Assembly (NCBI GenBank): GCA_037179515.1
Contig: JAXCGZ010016995.1
Span: forward strand, 94,501-158,500
DNA length: 64,000 nucleotides
Reading direction: 5' to 3'
DNA from: Halocaridina rubra
Lineage: Eukaryota > Arthropoda > Malacostraca > Decapoda > Atyidae
Of the stretch, positions 47,805 through 58,790 are shown in pieces. The notes below the pieces were generated by a model, which had not been told where the DNA came from, did no database searches, and saw only the letters and a list, made by a program, of their open reading frames with translations. The translations under genes and the position numbers were made by a program. The stretch's first letter is position 1. Each line of letters begins with the position of its first letter.

Positions 47805-48410
47805 AAATGCTTCCTTTCATCCTGCATAGATGTTTGCTTACTTATATTCAGTCTACGTTCTCTAGTTCTAGAGCCACCATTTCAGAATATCGTTCCTTTT
47901 CCACTTTCTCAAAATCATTAAGGAATTTAAAAACCGTCACCATACCCCTCCTCTTCCTTCTAGTTTAAAGTTATGGTAAACCAAACTCTCGGCCTTTCCT
48001 TATATCTTTGATTGGTATCTCTGTTAACAGTTTTGTAGCATGTGTGTGAGTTTTCTCCAGTTTATTAATATTTCTTTTGTTTTATGATTCTTGAAGTTTT
48101 GTGTCTGCTACTGAGTACCCAAACTTGCAGCATCATTGCACCCATATAGTTGAGATAGTTAAGCCATATACAAATGGTATACAAATATTGACTCCTGGCA
48201 ACATTCAGTAGCAAATGTACACTGATAATAATATCCAATGTTCCTTCAAGTACTGAATCTCATTAGCCAATTCTTTGACCACAAATGCTGATTATTTAGG
48301 TCTTCCTGAAGTTTACTATCATCGTTTTCATCTTCACAATCTTTGCATCATCTGCAAGCGTAATCAAAAATGCATTTGCAAACTCTGTAAGGTTATTTAC
48401 TTATTGTTGA
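47805..48410 (-). pseudogene. Highly decayed LINE-A-like fragment
   Basis: Minus-strand similarity to the LINE-A C-terminal domain and palm: ttcctttcatcctgcatag, ctctagttctagagccacca, aatttaaaaaccgtcaccat and, further right, ttcacaatctttgcatcatc, the reverse of the FADD region. Divergence from the other copies is high, so it may be a related subfamily. No open frame survives. Confidence 0.7.
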
Positions 48411-48436
48411 TTCAGAGAGTTTATTTACATACTGTA

Positions 48437-48924
48437 TGTGATATAGTCGCCAATTGTAATAGCTTAGGTAGGGTATTTTGGTTCCCCTGCATTAAGAGTT
48501 AGATATGTTGAATGTATGGGCAACATCCGGAGCATGAACACAGCGGTATTAGGTTAGGATATACACAGTAATTAGCTAGAACCGGCTAAATAAGCTAGAA
48601 CTAACCAGTCATTATATGCCTGACTTACCGCATATATTATCACACTCTATCACTATGATATATATTACTTAGTGGCATTAGAAATAGGGTTTGGGTTATG
48701 TTAGTAAGGGTAGGATATCTGGAAATTATAGGAAATATGTAGGAAATGCCTAGAGCTATTTGCAGGTGTCGCCGGACATCTCTCAGAGTTGGCGAGAGAA
48801 GAAGATAACTCTTCTTCTCACTAGAATTAGATTAGAATAAGAATATTGCTTCTCACAAAACATGCAAGGTAGAACTTAACTTAAAATTAGTATACACTAT
48901 GTACAATTTTACCACTCCATTACA
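48437..48924 (-). repeat. Gypsy-A copy 2, 3' LTR
   Basis: 488 bp. In element orientation it begins TGTAATGGAGTGGTAAAATT right after a strong polypurine tract (aggggggaggggtg) and ends gactatatcaca. It is the best preserved Gypsy-A LTR in the window. Confidence 0.88.
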
Positions 48925-49390
48925 CCCCTCCCCCCTACAAATTAAACCGATCCGAAGGCTTGACTACTCTGGCATAACAGCCTACTGGAGTAACCAGTTT
49001 GGGTGAAACGTCAACTTTAGCTCCCCCAGTAGGTTTGTTTACTCTCTCATGAATCATAGGCGAGAGAGAAGACTCTTCACTTATAACAGGTGAAAAAATC
49101 TTAATAGGTGTAGACGGAATACTCAGTGTAGATCAATTTAGAATCTGGTCTTGATGACATCTCATCACATGTCCTCCTGGAAGTTCAGATACGTAAGACA
49201 CAGGACCAGTTTGTTTCTACACTCGTGCAGGAACCCAACGATCCTTAGAAACTCTCGAATAATTAAGCACCATGACAGAAGACTTACGCATCAACTCTAG
49301 ATTTCTAGCAATATTACTGTCAAAATTAGAGTTTTGCTGGTCTTGCTTAGACAACACAGTATCTCTTAAACTTTTCCTTGTGTTTTTGAG
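48925..49390 (-). pseudogene. Gypsy-A copy 2, 3' end of pol
   Basis: Minus-strand counterpart of 44900-45340: matches include tagcaatattactgtca, gtgcaggaacccaacgatcc and catcacatgtcctcctggaag. Stops are present. To the right, similarity ends at ccttgtgttt, where LINE-A begins. Confidence 0.85.
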
Positions 49391-50239
49391 TGACTAAGAC
49401 TACAGTGAGTTAATTATACATAATTTCCCTAAATAAGAAATCTTGCAGAGTATTGTGAGTAAAAAACTTATATTTGTTGTATGACGAGACTGTCCAAATA
49501 TTAAAGGAAAAAATTGAGAACATTTTCGTGAGGGGAAAGAGAAAGGAGCTGCCCTGCTCTGCCTTGAAGGAAACTTAAAAGAGTTGCCAGAGGTGAAGCC
49601 ATCACATCACATTACCTAACTTTTTGTGTAAATTGGGGAGAGCTATTAAGCCGTTCACCTGATCCTGTGGTTCCATATATTGTTAAAATCAGTATCCTTC
49701 CCATTTATATTAATTTGATAGCTAGTTTGAAACACGAAATAATTGAATACTTAAATTAATACCAAAAATACACATGTCAACAGTACTGAGTTAAGTTGCC
49801 AAGTAGTACAGCTGTCTTATTTTTCTTCATTTTTTCTTTTCTTTTAGCTTTCTCTTTTACTATTTTTTTATTTTGTATATATATTGAGTTAAATGTAAAG
49901 TCTAATCCTGTGATAACATATCTTGGTTAGCAAGTGAGTTTATCAGTTAGGAAGAATATATAGCAGAAACAAGTGGGTGCCTCCTCAGACACAAATTCGA
50001 ATTTTCCTTCAGGTTTGACTTTTGTTTTGTTGCATTTTTTTTCTTTTTCTTTTTATCCTCAAATTACCATAGTCAAATTTTTAAGTTAAGATGTGTGTTA
50101 CCAGAAAAGAGATAAATTGAGTCACTAAATAGCACCTATATGGAGATATAAAAATTCTGTGTGAAGCTTAAATCAAAGTTTTTCTCTCTTTTTTTCTCTT
50201 TCTCTTCTTTCTATATTCTGTGAGAGGGAGAACATAAAA

Positions 50240-51318
50240 ATGAGGCCATCTCTGTCCCAAACCTCTCCCACCCATGGGTCGGGAGGAGGGGTAGCTATTA
50301 GGAGACTCAAACAGATAATCAAGGATTTAGAGGCAATGGTTATAAGCCTTGATGAAAAAATTCGGAATATGGATAGAGAAATGAAAGAGAATGAAACACT
50401 CAGAGAGGAAATAAGATCTTTGGAGGAAGCAAATAAAACACAAGGGCAGGAGAGAAAGGAACTAGAAAAAAGAATAAAGAAGCTGGAAGGGGAAAATAGA
50501 GAACTAGGAACTAGAATTTATAAACAAGAAGATAAAAACAAACAGCTGAATGACAACCTAAAGGAATTAGATGTTAGTTCACTGCTCTCTTCTGAGAGAG
50601 ACGAGATTACTGCTTGGAATGTCCAGATTAAGGAAAACATTGAACGGTTTAGAAAAGAGTTCCAGGAGCTGAATATGGAAAATGATGCCATGAAAACTTC
50701 CTTTGCTGATGCACTAAAGGGGAATGTGGCAGTAAAAGAGGCTGTAAACGTGGTTGTACTGGAAAACATACAAACAGTTGAGTATAAATAGACAGTAATC
50801 GAAAAATGAAAGACATTGTGATGGAAAGGGCAAACCCACCCATCAAACAGGCACTTGATAAAGAGAAGACAGTGGTAATCTCAGGCATAAGCGAATCCCA
50901 GGAGCCAACATGGCAGGGGAGACTTGAAGAAAATAAAGCTAGGGTTGTAGACCTGATAAGAAAGCTTGGAGTAGTTTGTGGTCCTGAGGATATTGTAAAC
51001 ATACACCAACTAGGTAAATATTCGAGGGAAGGAAAGCCGAGACCAACAAAAGTAACCTTTGAGAGAGGGGAAACATGTAGGGAAATATTGTTGAGAAAAA
51101 AAAGTCTAAAAGACCTTCAAGAATTCAAAGAAGTGTTCATTAGACGATACAGAACACAGGAAGAGATGGGAAAGATAAAAAACTTGTTGGAAGAGGCAAG
51201 AAGGTTAAATGAGGAAAGAAATGAAGAAGAGAAGAAAAATTTTCATTTCAGAGTTCTTCCAGACAAAGGGGAGATAAAGAAGATAATGACAGAAGATCAG
51301 GGGATGGGGCCTCATTAA
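50240..51318 (+). pseudogene. LINE-A ORF1 (coiled coil and RRM-like domain), one frameshift
   Basis: Two adjoining frames. 50240-50791 (183 codons, MRPSLSQTSPTHGSGGG) is mainly a long coiled coil rich in Glu, Lys and Leu (KELEKRIKKLEGENRELGTR). 50806-51318 (170 codons) has TVVISGISESQEPTW, VVDLIRKLGV and KPRPTKVTFERGE, reminiscent of the RRM-like RNA-binding domains of LINE ORF1 proteins, then a charged tail (RRLNEERNEEEKKNFHFRVL). The frames are joined if one A is missing from the run at 50786-50788, so I read one ORF1 of about 355 codons with a recent frameshift. The expected role is binding the element RNA. Confidence 0.8.
51237..51243 (+). promoter_or_regulatory. Possible -1 frameshift heptamer between LINE-A ORF1 and ORF2
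   Basis: In the ORF1 frame the sequence is A AAT TTT, which fits the X XXY YYZ slippery pattern. Shifting back one base here enters the ORF2 frame just after its last upstream stop (the TGA in gaaatgaagaag, about 51220) and runs open into SLRLLYTNADGLAG. The same heptamer is present in the minus-strand copy near 58877. No structure downstream was evaluated. Confidence 0.35.
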
Positions 51319-52328
51319 GATTGTTATACACAAATGCTGATGGATTAGCTGGTAAGGCAGTAGAATTAAAAGATAGGATTCACAACAGTAAGGCAGATAT
51401 AGTAGCAATTACAGAGACTAAGCTGAGTGAGGACATAAACAGTGTCACAGTTTTTCCTAAGGGCTTCAGAATATTAAGGATTGAAAGATCTGAGAGGACT
51501 GGTGGAGGGATAGCACTGCTCATAAGTGAAAGGATTAAAGTTGAAGAAATGAACTTGGCTATAGAAAGTGAGTTCAAGGAATTTCTTGTTGCTCGCATAA
51601 ATACTGGGTCAGAGAGCATTATAATAACTGTTGTATATAACCCACCAAAGAACCAGAATAGGCTTGAAGTTTATGAGGAAAGTCATATAGGTACTATTGA
51701 AGTCTTAAACTCAGTTGTTAACATGGCACGGGAGAAAAAATGTAGGATTTTGATTATGGGAGATTTTAATCATAAAGAGATAGACTGGATAAATCTTGAC
51801 CCTCACAGTGGGGAGGACTCATTCGGGGCAAGATTCCTAGATTGCGTACAAGGGAATTTCCTACACAAACATGTAATGGAACCAACGAGGTACAGGGGTG
51901 GGGATGAGCCATCACTACTTGATCTAGTATTCACAGATAATGTGTTGGATATTGAAAAAATTGAGTATGAACCACCAATTGGAAAGAGTGACCACTGTGT
52001 GTTGTTGATGGAGTATATCATTGAAGATATTCTTCCTGAGAGTAGAGGCACTGAGGACATGAGGAGGAACTATCTGAAAGGAGATTACATCAAAATGAAT
52101 GAGCTTTTTGCAGTTATTGACTGGAGAACCTTATTTTACAACAAATCTGTACAAGAAATGTATGACATCTTTTGTGAGAAATATGGGAAGATAGTAGATT
52201 GCTGCATACCTGTCACCAAAGTAGGTGTAATTCATGCCAGAGAGAAAAGGATCGATAATGGGTGTAAAAGAGCTAAGGAGTGGAGAGACAAATGCTGGAA
52301 AAGGTATAGGAGGAGTGTGGGGGTTTAG
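51309..52328 (+). pseudogene. LINE-A ORF2 N-terminal fragment: APE-type endonuclease
   Basis: Open from within the ORF1 overlap; the ORF2 frame has no ATG near its start. From 51321 it reads LLYTNADGLAGKAVELKDRI (Asn), IVAITETKLSED (Glu), RTGGGIALLISERI, ITVVYNPPKNQNR, RILIMGDFNHKEIDWINLD (Asp/Asn) and PIGKSDHCVLLM (Asp/His). This is a complete endonuclease of about 240 residues with all catalytic positions present. The linker MRRNYLKGDYIKMNEL follows, and at 52316 foreign sequence supplies a stop. Function: nicks the chromosome to prime reverse transcription. Confidence 0.85.
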
Positions 52329-53901
52329 GATGCTAGTGTTGTTAAGATTCTGTTTTACTAAGGGGACTCAAAGTACCGAGCTCGGTTAAGAGCTCACAAA
52401 CAGACAGGACAGATATTTGTACTTGAACACCCCATCTCTATTACCATTAGTCGGTTAAATGAAACTCAGAATTCAACTTTCTTTTAATTTTGGAAATGCA
52501 ATGACATTAAAAGAATTGAATTAAATTTCTCAAATTAAATTTTATGAAATGCTGCCTCGAATCCCGGAGGTGGTGAGTACGATTTCGTTTCCCGGCACCA
52601 CGGACGTATGCCAAGACTTTGGCCTCAACTCGATGATTACCTCTGTCACACAAGCAGAGTAGCATACAGGATACTTGTTGTGCTAGATGAATTCCTGTGA
52701 AGATGCCACGTAAATAAGATTTAAAATAAACTTAGACTACCCAGGCGAGATGTTGCCTCCGGGCAATCTCGGCGCCAAAAGAGAGCGTCTCATTGTCCCT
52801 CCTGGTGAGTTCATCTGTAGGAAACATTTCTAGAGCAGTAATTGGCTCTGATATCATTTTAAGGACTATTTTAGTGGTGGTCCCTGGCAGGCAATTATAG
52901 CAGAGATGCAAGGGAGAGACAGTATTTTTAGGTGCAACAAGTGGAAGCAAATAAAATAAAACGAGAATAATAATGAAAAGTTAGGTTACTGGTTTTAATA
53001 TCTCATAATTTTCTTGGCTCGTAGCAGACAGAAAATAGGAGCAGCCTTTATATCGGAGCTATACTTCTACACGTACAAGAAGAGTAAATAAGGTATATTT
53101 AAAATTAGCTATAAGCTAAAATACCACTTGCAAATAATCATAATCTGCAAAAGTCAAGAAGTGGGAATTATTTTTTTAGTTAGAAAATAAGAGTTATGTT
53201 ACTAATTTATTTAATAAGGCATCTAACATCCTCTGGTGACTTTGAGCGAAACACTCTGTCACAAAGGCCCTTTCTAGAGAATATTGATTTCGCAAAATTC
53301 TACTACAGAAGGCGAAAAAAGAACAGAGGAAGTTACGGTGACTTCAGTGTTATTATGAGGGATGAGATATCCTTCTCATGGAAAAGAACAAATGAACAAT
53401 AAGAATGGGATCCACCACTGGAACATATCATACTATTAGTAAAAGTAAACAAGTCTTGTAAACAAAACATTAAATGACATGCAAAACATAAAAGAAATGT
53501 GATCAAATTCAAATTTCAAGAAAATTAAATCACAATTAGATATCAGTGAATATCAATATTTAAGTTTATGAATGCTTCACATGCAAGAAGGCAATAATAT
53601 AATATACAAAATAAAATACAGTATACGCAAATTAAAAATTTGAACCAAGTCGTCATTAACATTGGCGACTGGATTTAAAACAGTTTCAGCTATTCAACAC
53701 TAAACTAAAACGTTTCTGCCATGTTCTGGCTTTCGAAGTCCCACAAAGGGAAATATAAAACTACGATCAAAAAATTATTCTTCATCTTTTTCATCTTCCA
53801 TTAGGAATAACGTTTGTACGCTAAAATAAACAAGTACAGTACAGTATTAAAGACATAAAAGATAAACATAAAAAATAAACAACACATTAGAGAAATAATC
53901 T
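52316..53901. other. Unassigned sequence between LINE-A halves
   Basis: About 1.6 kb with no supported gene. It begins TGTGGGGGTTTAGG, which could be an LTR edge. It has ttaaatgaaactcag at 52453, a phrase shared with the dispersed repeat at 19545 and 24975. On the minus strand near 52780 there is TTGGCGCCGAG, a primer-binding-site-like string. These hints suggest LTR and leader parts of Gypsy-C, but I could not define them. The 68-codon frame at 53196-53402 is unremarkable. Confidence 0.4.
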
Positions 53902-54651
53902 TTACCGACTAGTCAAATTTAGGCTAACAGCACCAGCTTCCTCATTTGAGGGTAACGACCGTCGACTTAGTAGATCAGCAAGGACATTGTCCTTGCCATG
54001 AACATGTTGGGCAGTGAATTTGAAAAGATTCAGGTAAAGTGCCCACCTTTTCAGGCGAGGATTTAGCTTGTCTGCAGTCTGTAAATATAGGAGAGGTCGG
54101 TGGTCGGTTCTCAGTGTAAAATGTTGGCCATACAGATGGATTTCAAATTTCTTTATGGCCCAATATGCAGCTAGAGCTTCCTTCTCCACGGTGGAGTAAT
54201 TTCGCTCTGCAGGGCGAAGCCTGCGGATTGCATATCGCACTGGAGCTACTTCTGCTGAGTTGTCTGATCGGGCTTGCAAGAGCACGGCACCCAGGCCTTC
54301 GTCTGAGGCGTCGGTCTGCAAGATAAATGGAAAATCAGGGTTTACCAGTTGTAATACTGGCTCACCTGCCAATGCTTCTCGGAGCTTGAAAAATGCTCTC
54401 TCCGCTTCATCTGTCCATTTGACAGGGGAGGATTTACTTTGCTTCGAGGAGGTCATTTGCTGCAAAGGGGCAGCGATAGTATTAAAGTATGGAATGAACC
54501 GTTGATAGTAGCCGACACTACCCAGGAATGATCTCAGTTGAGTGACAGTAGCAGGTTTCTCCATATCCTTAATAGCTTGTACCCTGTCATGTAAAGGGGA
54601 CATAACTCCTTCTCCAACCACGTGGCCGAGATACTGCAATTGTGTGAAACC
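53902..54651 (-). pseudogene. Gypsy-C: RT end and RNase H domain of a third Ty3/Gypsy element
   Basis: A continuous 245-codon minus-strand frame, cut at its N-terminal side by LINE-A at 54652. It reads FTQLQYLGHVVGEGVMSPL (end of RT thumb), LRSFLGSVGYYQRFIPYF, KWTDEAERAFFKLREAL, FILQTDASDEGLGAVLLQAR (RNase H first Asp), YSTVEKEALAAYWAIKKFEI (Glu) and LRTDHRPLLYLQTADKLNPR (Asp), and ends DNVLADLLSRRSL and SLNLTSR with a stop. No integrase follows. It is distinct from Gypsy-A and Gypsy-B. The absence of stops implies it is fairly young or was under selection. The stop is directly followed by GTAAAG, a donor-like string. Confidence 0.85.
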
Positions 54652-56732
54652 AGGAGGAACTATCCGAAAGGAGATTACATCAAAATGAATGAGCTCTTTG
54701 CAGTTATTGACTGGAGAACCCTATCTTACAACAAATCTGTACAAGAAATGTATGACATCTTTTGTGAGAAATATGGGAAGATAGTAGATTGCTGCATACC
54801 TGTCACCAAAGTAGGTGTAATTCATGCCAGAGAGAAATGGTTCGATAATGGGTGTAAAAGAGCTAATGAGTGGAGAGACAAATGCTGGAAAAGGTATAGG
54901 AGGAGAAAAAACATAAATGCCTGGCAAACCTACAAAAGAGCAAGAAATGACTACCTAAGTAAAAGGAGAGAGGTAGAGAGAGACTATGAGAGGGACATCA
55001 CCAGGAAGGCTAAAGAAAATCCCAAGCTTTCCCACAGCTTTATCAGAGGAAAACTGAAGGTAAAAGAACAGGTTTTAAGGCTAAAGAAAGTGGATGGAAG
55101 CATCACTGAGACGGATGAAGAGATCTGCAAAGAATTGAACAAGGAGTTTCAGTCAGTATTTACAGTAGAAAATACCCCACCCCCTCAGATTGCAGAGATA
55201 GAAGCTCAAGGGCCGGTATTAGAGAACATCAACCTTACAGCCACAGAGGTATGCAAAGCGCTGATGGATTTAGATGTTCATAAAGCTACAGGTCCTGATG
55301 ACATATCCCCTCATATGCTTAAAAAATGCACAAACTCAATATCAGTGGCACTAAGTATCATATTTAAAAAGCCACTGGAGTCAGGGGAGATTCCAAGATG
55401 CTGGAAACAAGTAAATGTGATACCTATCTTCAAAAAGGGAAGGAGGGATACGGCTCTGAACAATAGACCAGTGTCCTTGACCAGCATAGTTTGCAAATTT
55501 ATAGAGAAACTACTAAGGAAACATATCTCTCTTCACTTGGAATCCTTCAACTTTTTGTCAGTGAGGCAACATGGCTTCAGAGAAGGTAGATCAACAGTAA
55601 CAAACTTATTAGAATTTTATGATGAGGTAAGCCGAATCTTACAGGAAAGAGAGGGCTGGGCAGATTGCATATTCCTAGACTTCCAGAAAGCATTTGACAC
55701 TGTTCCACATGGGAGACTTATTAGGAAGCTGCAATCAATGGCTAGAATAGGTGGAAATGTTTTGGAATGGATAAAAACTTACTTAGAAGAAAGGGAACAG
55801 AGGGTTAGAGTAAGACACTCAGTGTCTGAATGGAGAAGAGTCAGTAGTGAAGTTCCACAGGGTTCAGTTTTAGGGCCACTTTTGTTCCTTGTATATGTAA
55901 ATGACCTACCAGAGTCTGTAAATTCATTCATGAATATGTTTGCAGATGATGCAAAGATTGTGAAGAAAGTAAAAAACTTGAACAATGGCAGAGAGCTTCA
56001 GGAGGATCTAAATAATCTGCATGAGTGGTCAGAAAAGTGGCTAATGAAATTCAATACTTCAGAATGTAAGTTAATGAGAATGGGTGCAAGTGCAAGAAGG
56101 CCCAAGCTTGACTACTCGGTGGCTGGAGTACAACTTCAAGAGACAGAAAATGAGAGAGATCTAGGAGTAAACATACTGGCAGATTTGTCCCCAGAAATAC
56201 ATATAAATGGCATAGTAAGGGCAGCATATGCATTCTTATCAATTGTAAGGGTAGCCTTCAGGCACATGGACAAGGAAATGTTCAGAAATATTTATGTAAC
56301 CTATGTGAGGCCAAAACTCGAATATGCAGCCCCCTTTTGGAATCCACACTTGAAAAAGCACATAGGTAAGCTTGAAAAAGTTCAAAGACATGCCACGAAA
56401 CTGGTGCCAGAAATACGCAATCTCAGTTATGATGAGAGGCTGAGGGAATTAGACTTACCATCACTCAAAGTTAGAAGATTGAGGGGGATATGGTGACAGT
56501 CTTTAAATTCCTTCATGGTTGTGATAGAGTGGATAGGGATCGATATTTTGATATCGCTGGCTTTAGAACTAGAGGTTATAGTTTGAAGCTTCGTAGGAAA
56601 ACTTCTTTGCAGGATGTAAGTAAATGCTTTTTCAGTGTAAGAGTAGTTGATAATTGGAATTCGCTAAGCGAGGAGGTAGTTGATGCTATCTCAATCCATA
56701 GTTTTAAGGACATGTATGATAAGTATCACTAA
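54652..56732 (+). pseudogene. LINE-A ORF2 fragment: reverse transcriptase, one frameshift
   Basis: The frame is open to 56496 (the extension upstream to 54622 reads Gypsy-C sequence and is not part of the protein). It carries [64 protein letters not shown] (Gly changed to Glu) and catalytic MFADDAKIV. Near 56485 the G run has five instead of six G's, as seen against 18893-18900, and the frame is lost. The C-terminal domain continues in another frame from 56490 ([20 protein letters not shown]) to 56732. Non-functional as it stands. Confidence 0.88.
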
Positions 56733-56826
56733 GTATAAAATGGAACCGATGAGGAGACGGGAAGATACGAGATTTGGGCTCTTTCCCGTAAACACAATTA
56801 GATAAGTACAATTAGGTAAGTACATT
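54652..56826 (+). mobile_element. LINE-A copy, 3' half
   Basis: From aggaggaactatccg (start of the RT linker) to the 3' tail, which here has units acaattagataagt and acaattaggtaagt. The first 254 bp repeat 52062-52315 with several differences. The first roughly 435 bp are an inverted near-identical copy of 57613-58050. The right edge joins Gypsy-A copy 2. Confidence 0.85.
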
Positions 56827-57612
56827 TACTAGGGTGAACTAGATCCAACACAGTACATAGCTTCTGGCAAAACATCAACTCAGCCGGAGACGCTCCAGTA
56901 CTAGAATGACGTGTCACTCTGTACTGGAAAAGATAATTATCTAACTTAGTTCTCCAATCTTCGCCAGAGCAGTATTTGAGGAAATTTTAAGACCTTTGAC
57001 AGTATTTTCAGTCTGGCTATTTGTGCTTGGCTGGTAGGGTGCAGCCGTGATAGGATGAACACCATTCTTCTAAAGAAATAGGTTGAATTCCCTATACATA
57101 AAGTTAGGACCATTGTCAGTAACGAGTGTCATAGTCATACCAAAATGTAAGAAAACATTTCTAATGATATTAACAGTAGCAAAAGAACTAGTGTCTTTAG
57201 TAGGTAGCACTTCAATCCACTTAGAATGAGCATCAGTTAGCACTAGAAAATAGGTACCCTTGATAGGACCAGCATAGTCAGCATGTACTCTCACACATGG
57301 CCTCTCAAGCCAATCCCAATGGTATGTAAAGGTGCTATCTTAGGCAATGCTCTAGTAGATAGACAAATGGAGCACTCAGCTGACAAATCTTCAAGGTCAC
57401 GGACAATCTGGGCCATCAAATATAATTTCAGGCCAATTACTTCATTTTAATAGAGTCCAAATGCTCCTGATGCAACTCATTTAACATACTTTCTCTCCCT
57501 TTAGGAGGAATAATTACCCTAGGTCCCAAGAGAATGCAACCTTGTTGAACACTTAATTCATTTTCTTGATGAAAGAACAGTCTCAATTTATACTCAACAT
57601 TCTCAGGCCAAC
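56827..57612 (-). pseudogene. Gypsy-A copy 2 integrase
   Basis: Minus-strand integrase remnant. The core 57294-57070 reads MRVHADYAGPIKGTYFLVL (first Asp), SKWIEVLPTKDTSSFA and VTDNGPNFMYREFNLFL (second Asp), followed by TAG as in copy 1. The catalytic-Glu region and C-terminal side lie to 56827 with stops. The zinc-finger side (57300-57600) is decayed. The premature TAG shared with copy 1 suggests both copies descend from an already defective, trans-mobilised source, or that the stop is a convergent change. Confidence 0.82.
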
Positions 57613-58790
57613 CTCTTTAGCCTTAAAACCTGTTCTTTTACCTTCAGTTTTCCTCTGATAAAGCTGTGGGAAAGCTTGGGATTTTCTTTAGCCTTCCTGG
57701 TGATGTCCCTCTCATAGTCTCTCTCTACCTCTCTCCTTTTACTTAGGTAGTCATTTCTTGCTCTTTTGTAGGTTTGCCAGGCATTTATGTTTTTTCTCCT
57801 CCTATACCTTTTCCAGCATTTGTCTCTCCACTCATTAGCTCTTTTACACCCATTATCGAACCATTTCTCTCTGGCATGAATTACACCTACTTTGGTGACA
57901 GGTATGCAGCAATCTACTATCTTCCCATATTTCTCACAAAAGATGTCATACATTTCTTGTACAGATTTGTTGTAAGATAGGGTTCTCCAGTCAATAACTG
58001 CAAAGAGCTCATTCATTTTGATGTAATCTCCTTTCGGATAGTTCCTCCTCATGTCCTCAGTGCCTCTCCTCTCAGGAAGAATATCTTCAATGATATACTC
58101 CATCAACAACACACAGTGGTCACTCTTTCCAATTGGTGGTTCATACTCAATTTTTTCAATATCCAACACATTATCTGTGAATACTAGATCAAGTAGTGAT
58201 GGCTCATCCCCACCCCTGTACCTCGTTGGTTCCATTACATGTTGGTGTAGGAAATTCCCTTGTACGCAATCTAGGAATCTTGCCCCGAATGAGTCCTCCC
58301 CACTGTGTGGGTCAAGATTTATCCAGTCTATCTCTTTATGATTAAAATCTCCCATAATCAAAATCCTACATTTTTTCTCCTGTGCCATGTTAACAACTGA
58401 GTTTATGACTTCAATAGTACCTATATGACTTTCCTCATAAACTTCAAGCCTATTCTGGTTCTTTGGTGGGTTATATACAACAGTTATTATAATGCTCTCT
58501 GACCCAGTATTTATGCGAGCAACAAGAAATTCCTTGAACTCACTTTCTATAGCCAAGTTCATTTCTTCAACTTTAATCCTTTCACTTATGAGCAGTGCTA
58601 TCCCTCCACCAGTCCTCTCAGATCTTTCAATCCTTAATATTCTGAAGCCCTTAGGAAAAACTGTGACACTGTTTATGTCCTCACTCAACTTAGTCTCTGT
58701 AATTGCTACTATATCTGCCTTACTGTTGTGAATCCTATCTTTTAATTCTACTGCCTTACCAGCTAATCCATCAGCATTTGTGTATAACAA
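57613..58790 (-). pseudogene. LINE-A ORF2 fragment: endonuclease and RT linker
   Basis: About 390 codons open without a stop. It begins in the overlap with ORF1 (LLYTNADGLAGK) and holds the whole APE endonuclease (TETKLSED, IMGDFNHKEIDWINLD, GKSDHCVLLM) and the basic linker up to KVKEQVLRLK. It then enters Gypsy sequence (RLA) and stops. It shares the variants RTLSYNKSV, KRANEWRD, REVERDYERD and LSHSFIRG with 54652-55090 but not with the copy at 31007-33091, so the two are sister sequences. Confidence 0.85.

Larger units (their letters stand above)
49391..52315 (+). mobile_element. LINE-A copy, 5' half with ORF1 and endonuclease
   Basis: The only copy here that includes the 5' untranslated region (about 49391-50239), ORF1 and the ORF2 endonuclease. 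It breaks off at aggtataggaggag (52315), about 100 codons after the endonuclease. The 3' half of a LINE-A copy starts at 54652 with a 254-bp overlap. It is inserted in Gypsy-A copy 2. Confidence 0.85.

Noticed and set aside
54622..54651. Start of the LINE-A ORF at 54622 as a true start with a novel N terminus
   Set aside because: These codons are antisense Gypsy-C sequence joined by the insertion boundary; the LINE protein begins at 54652.
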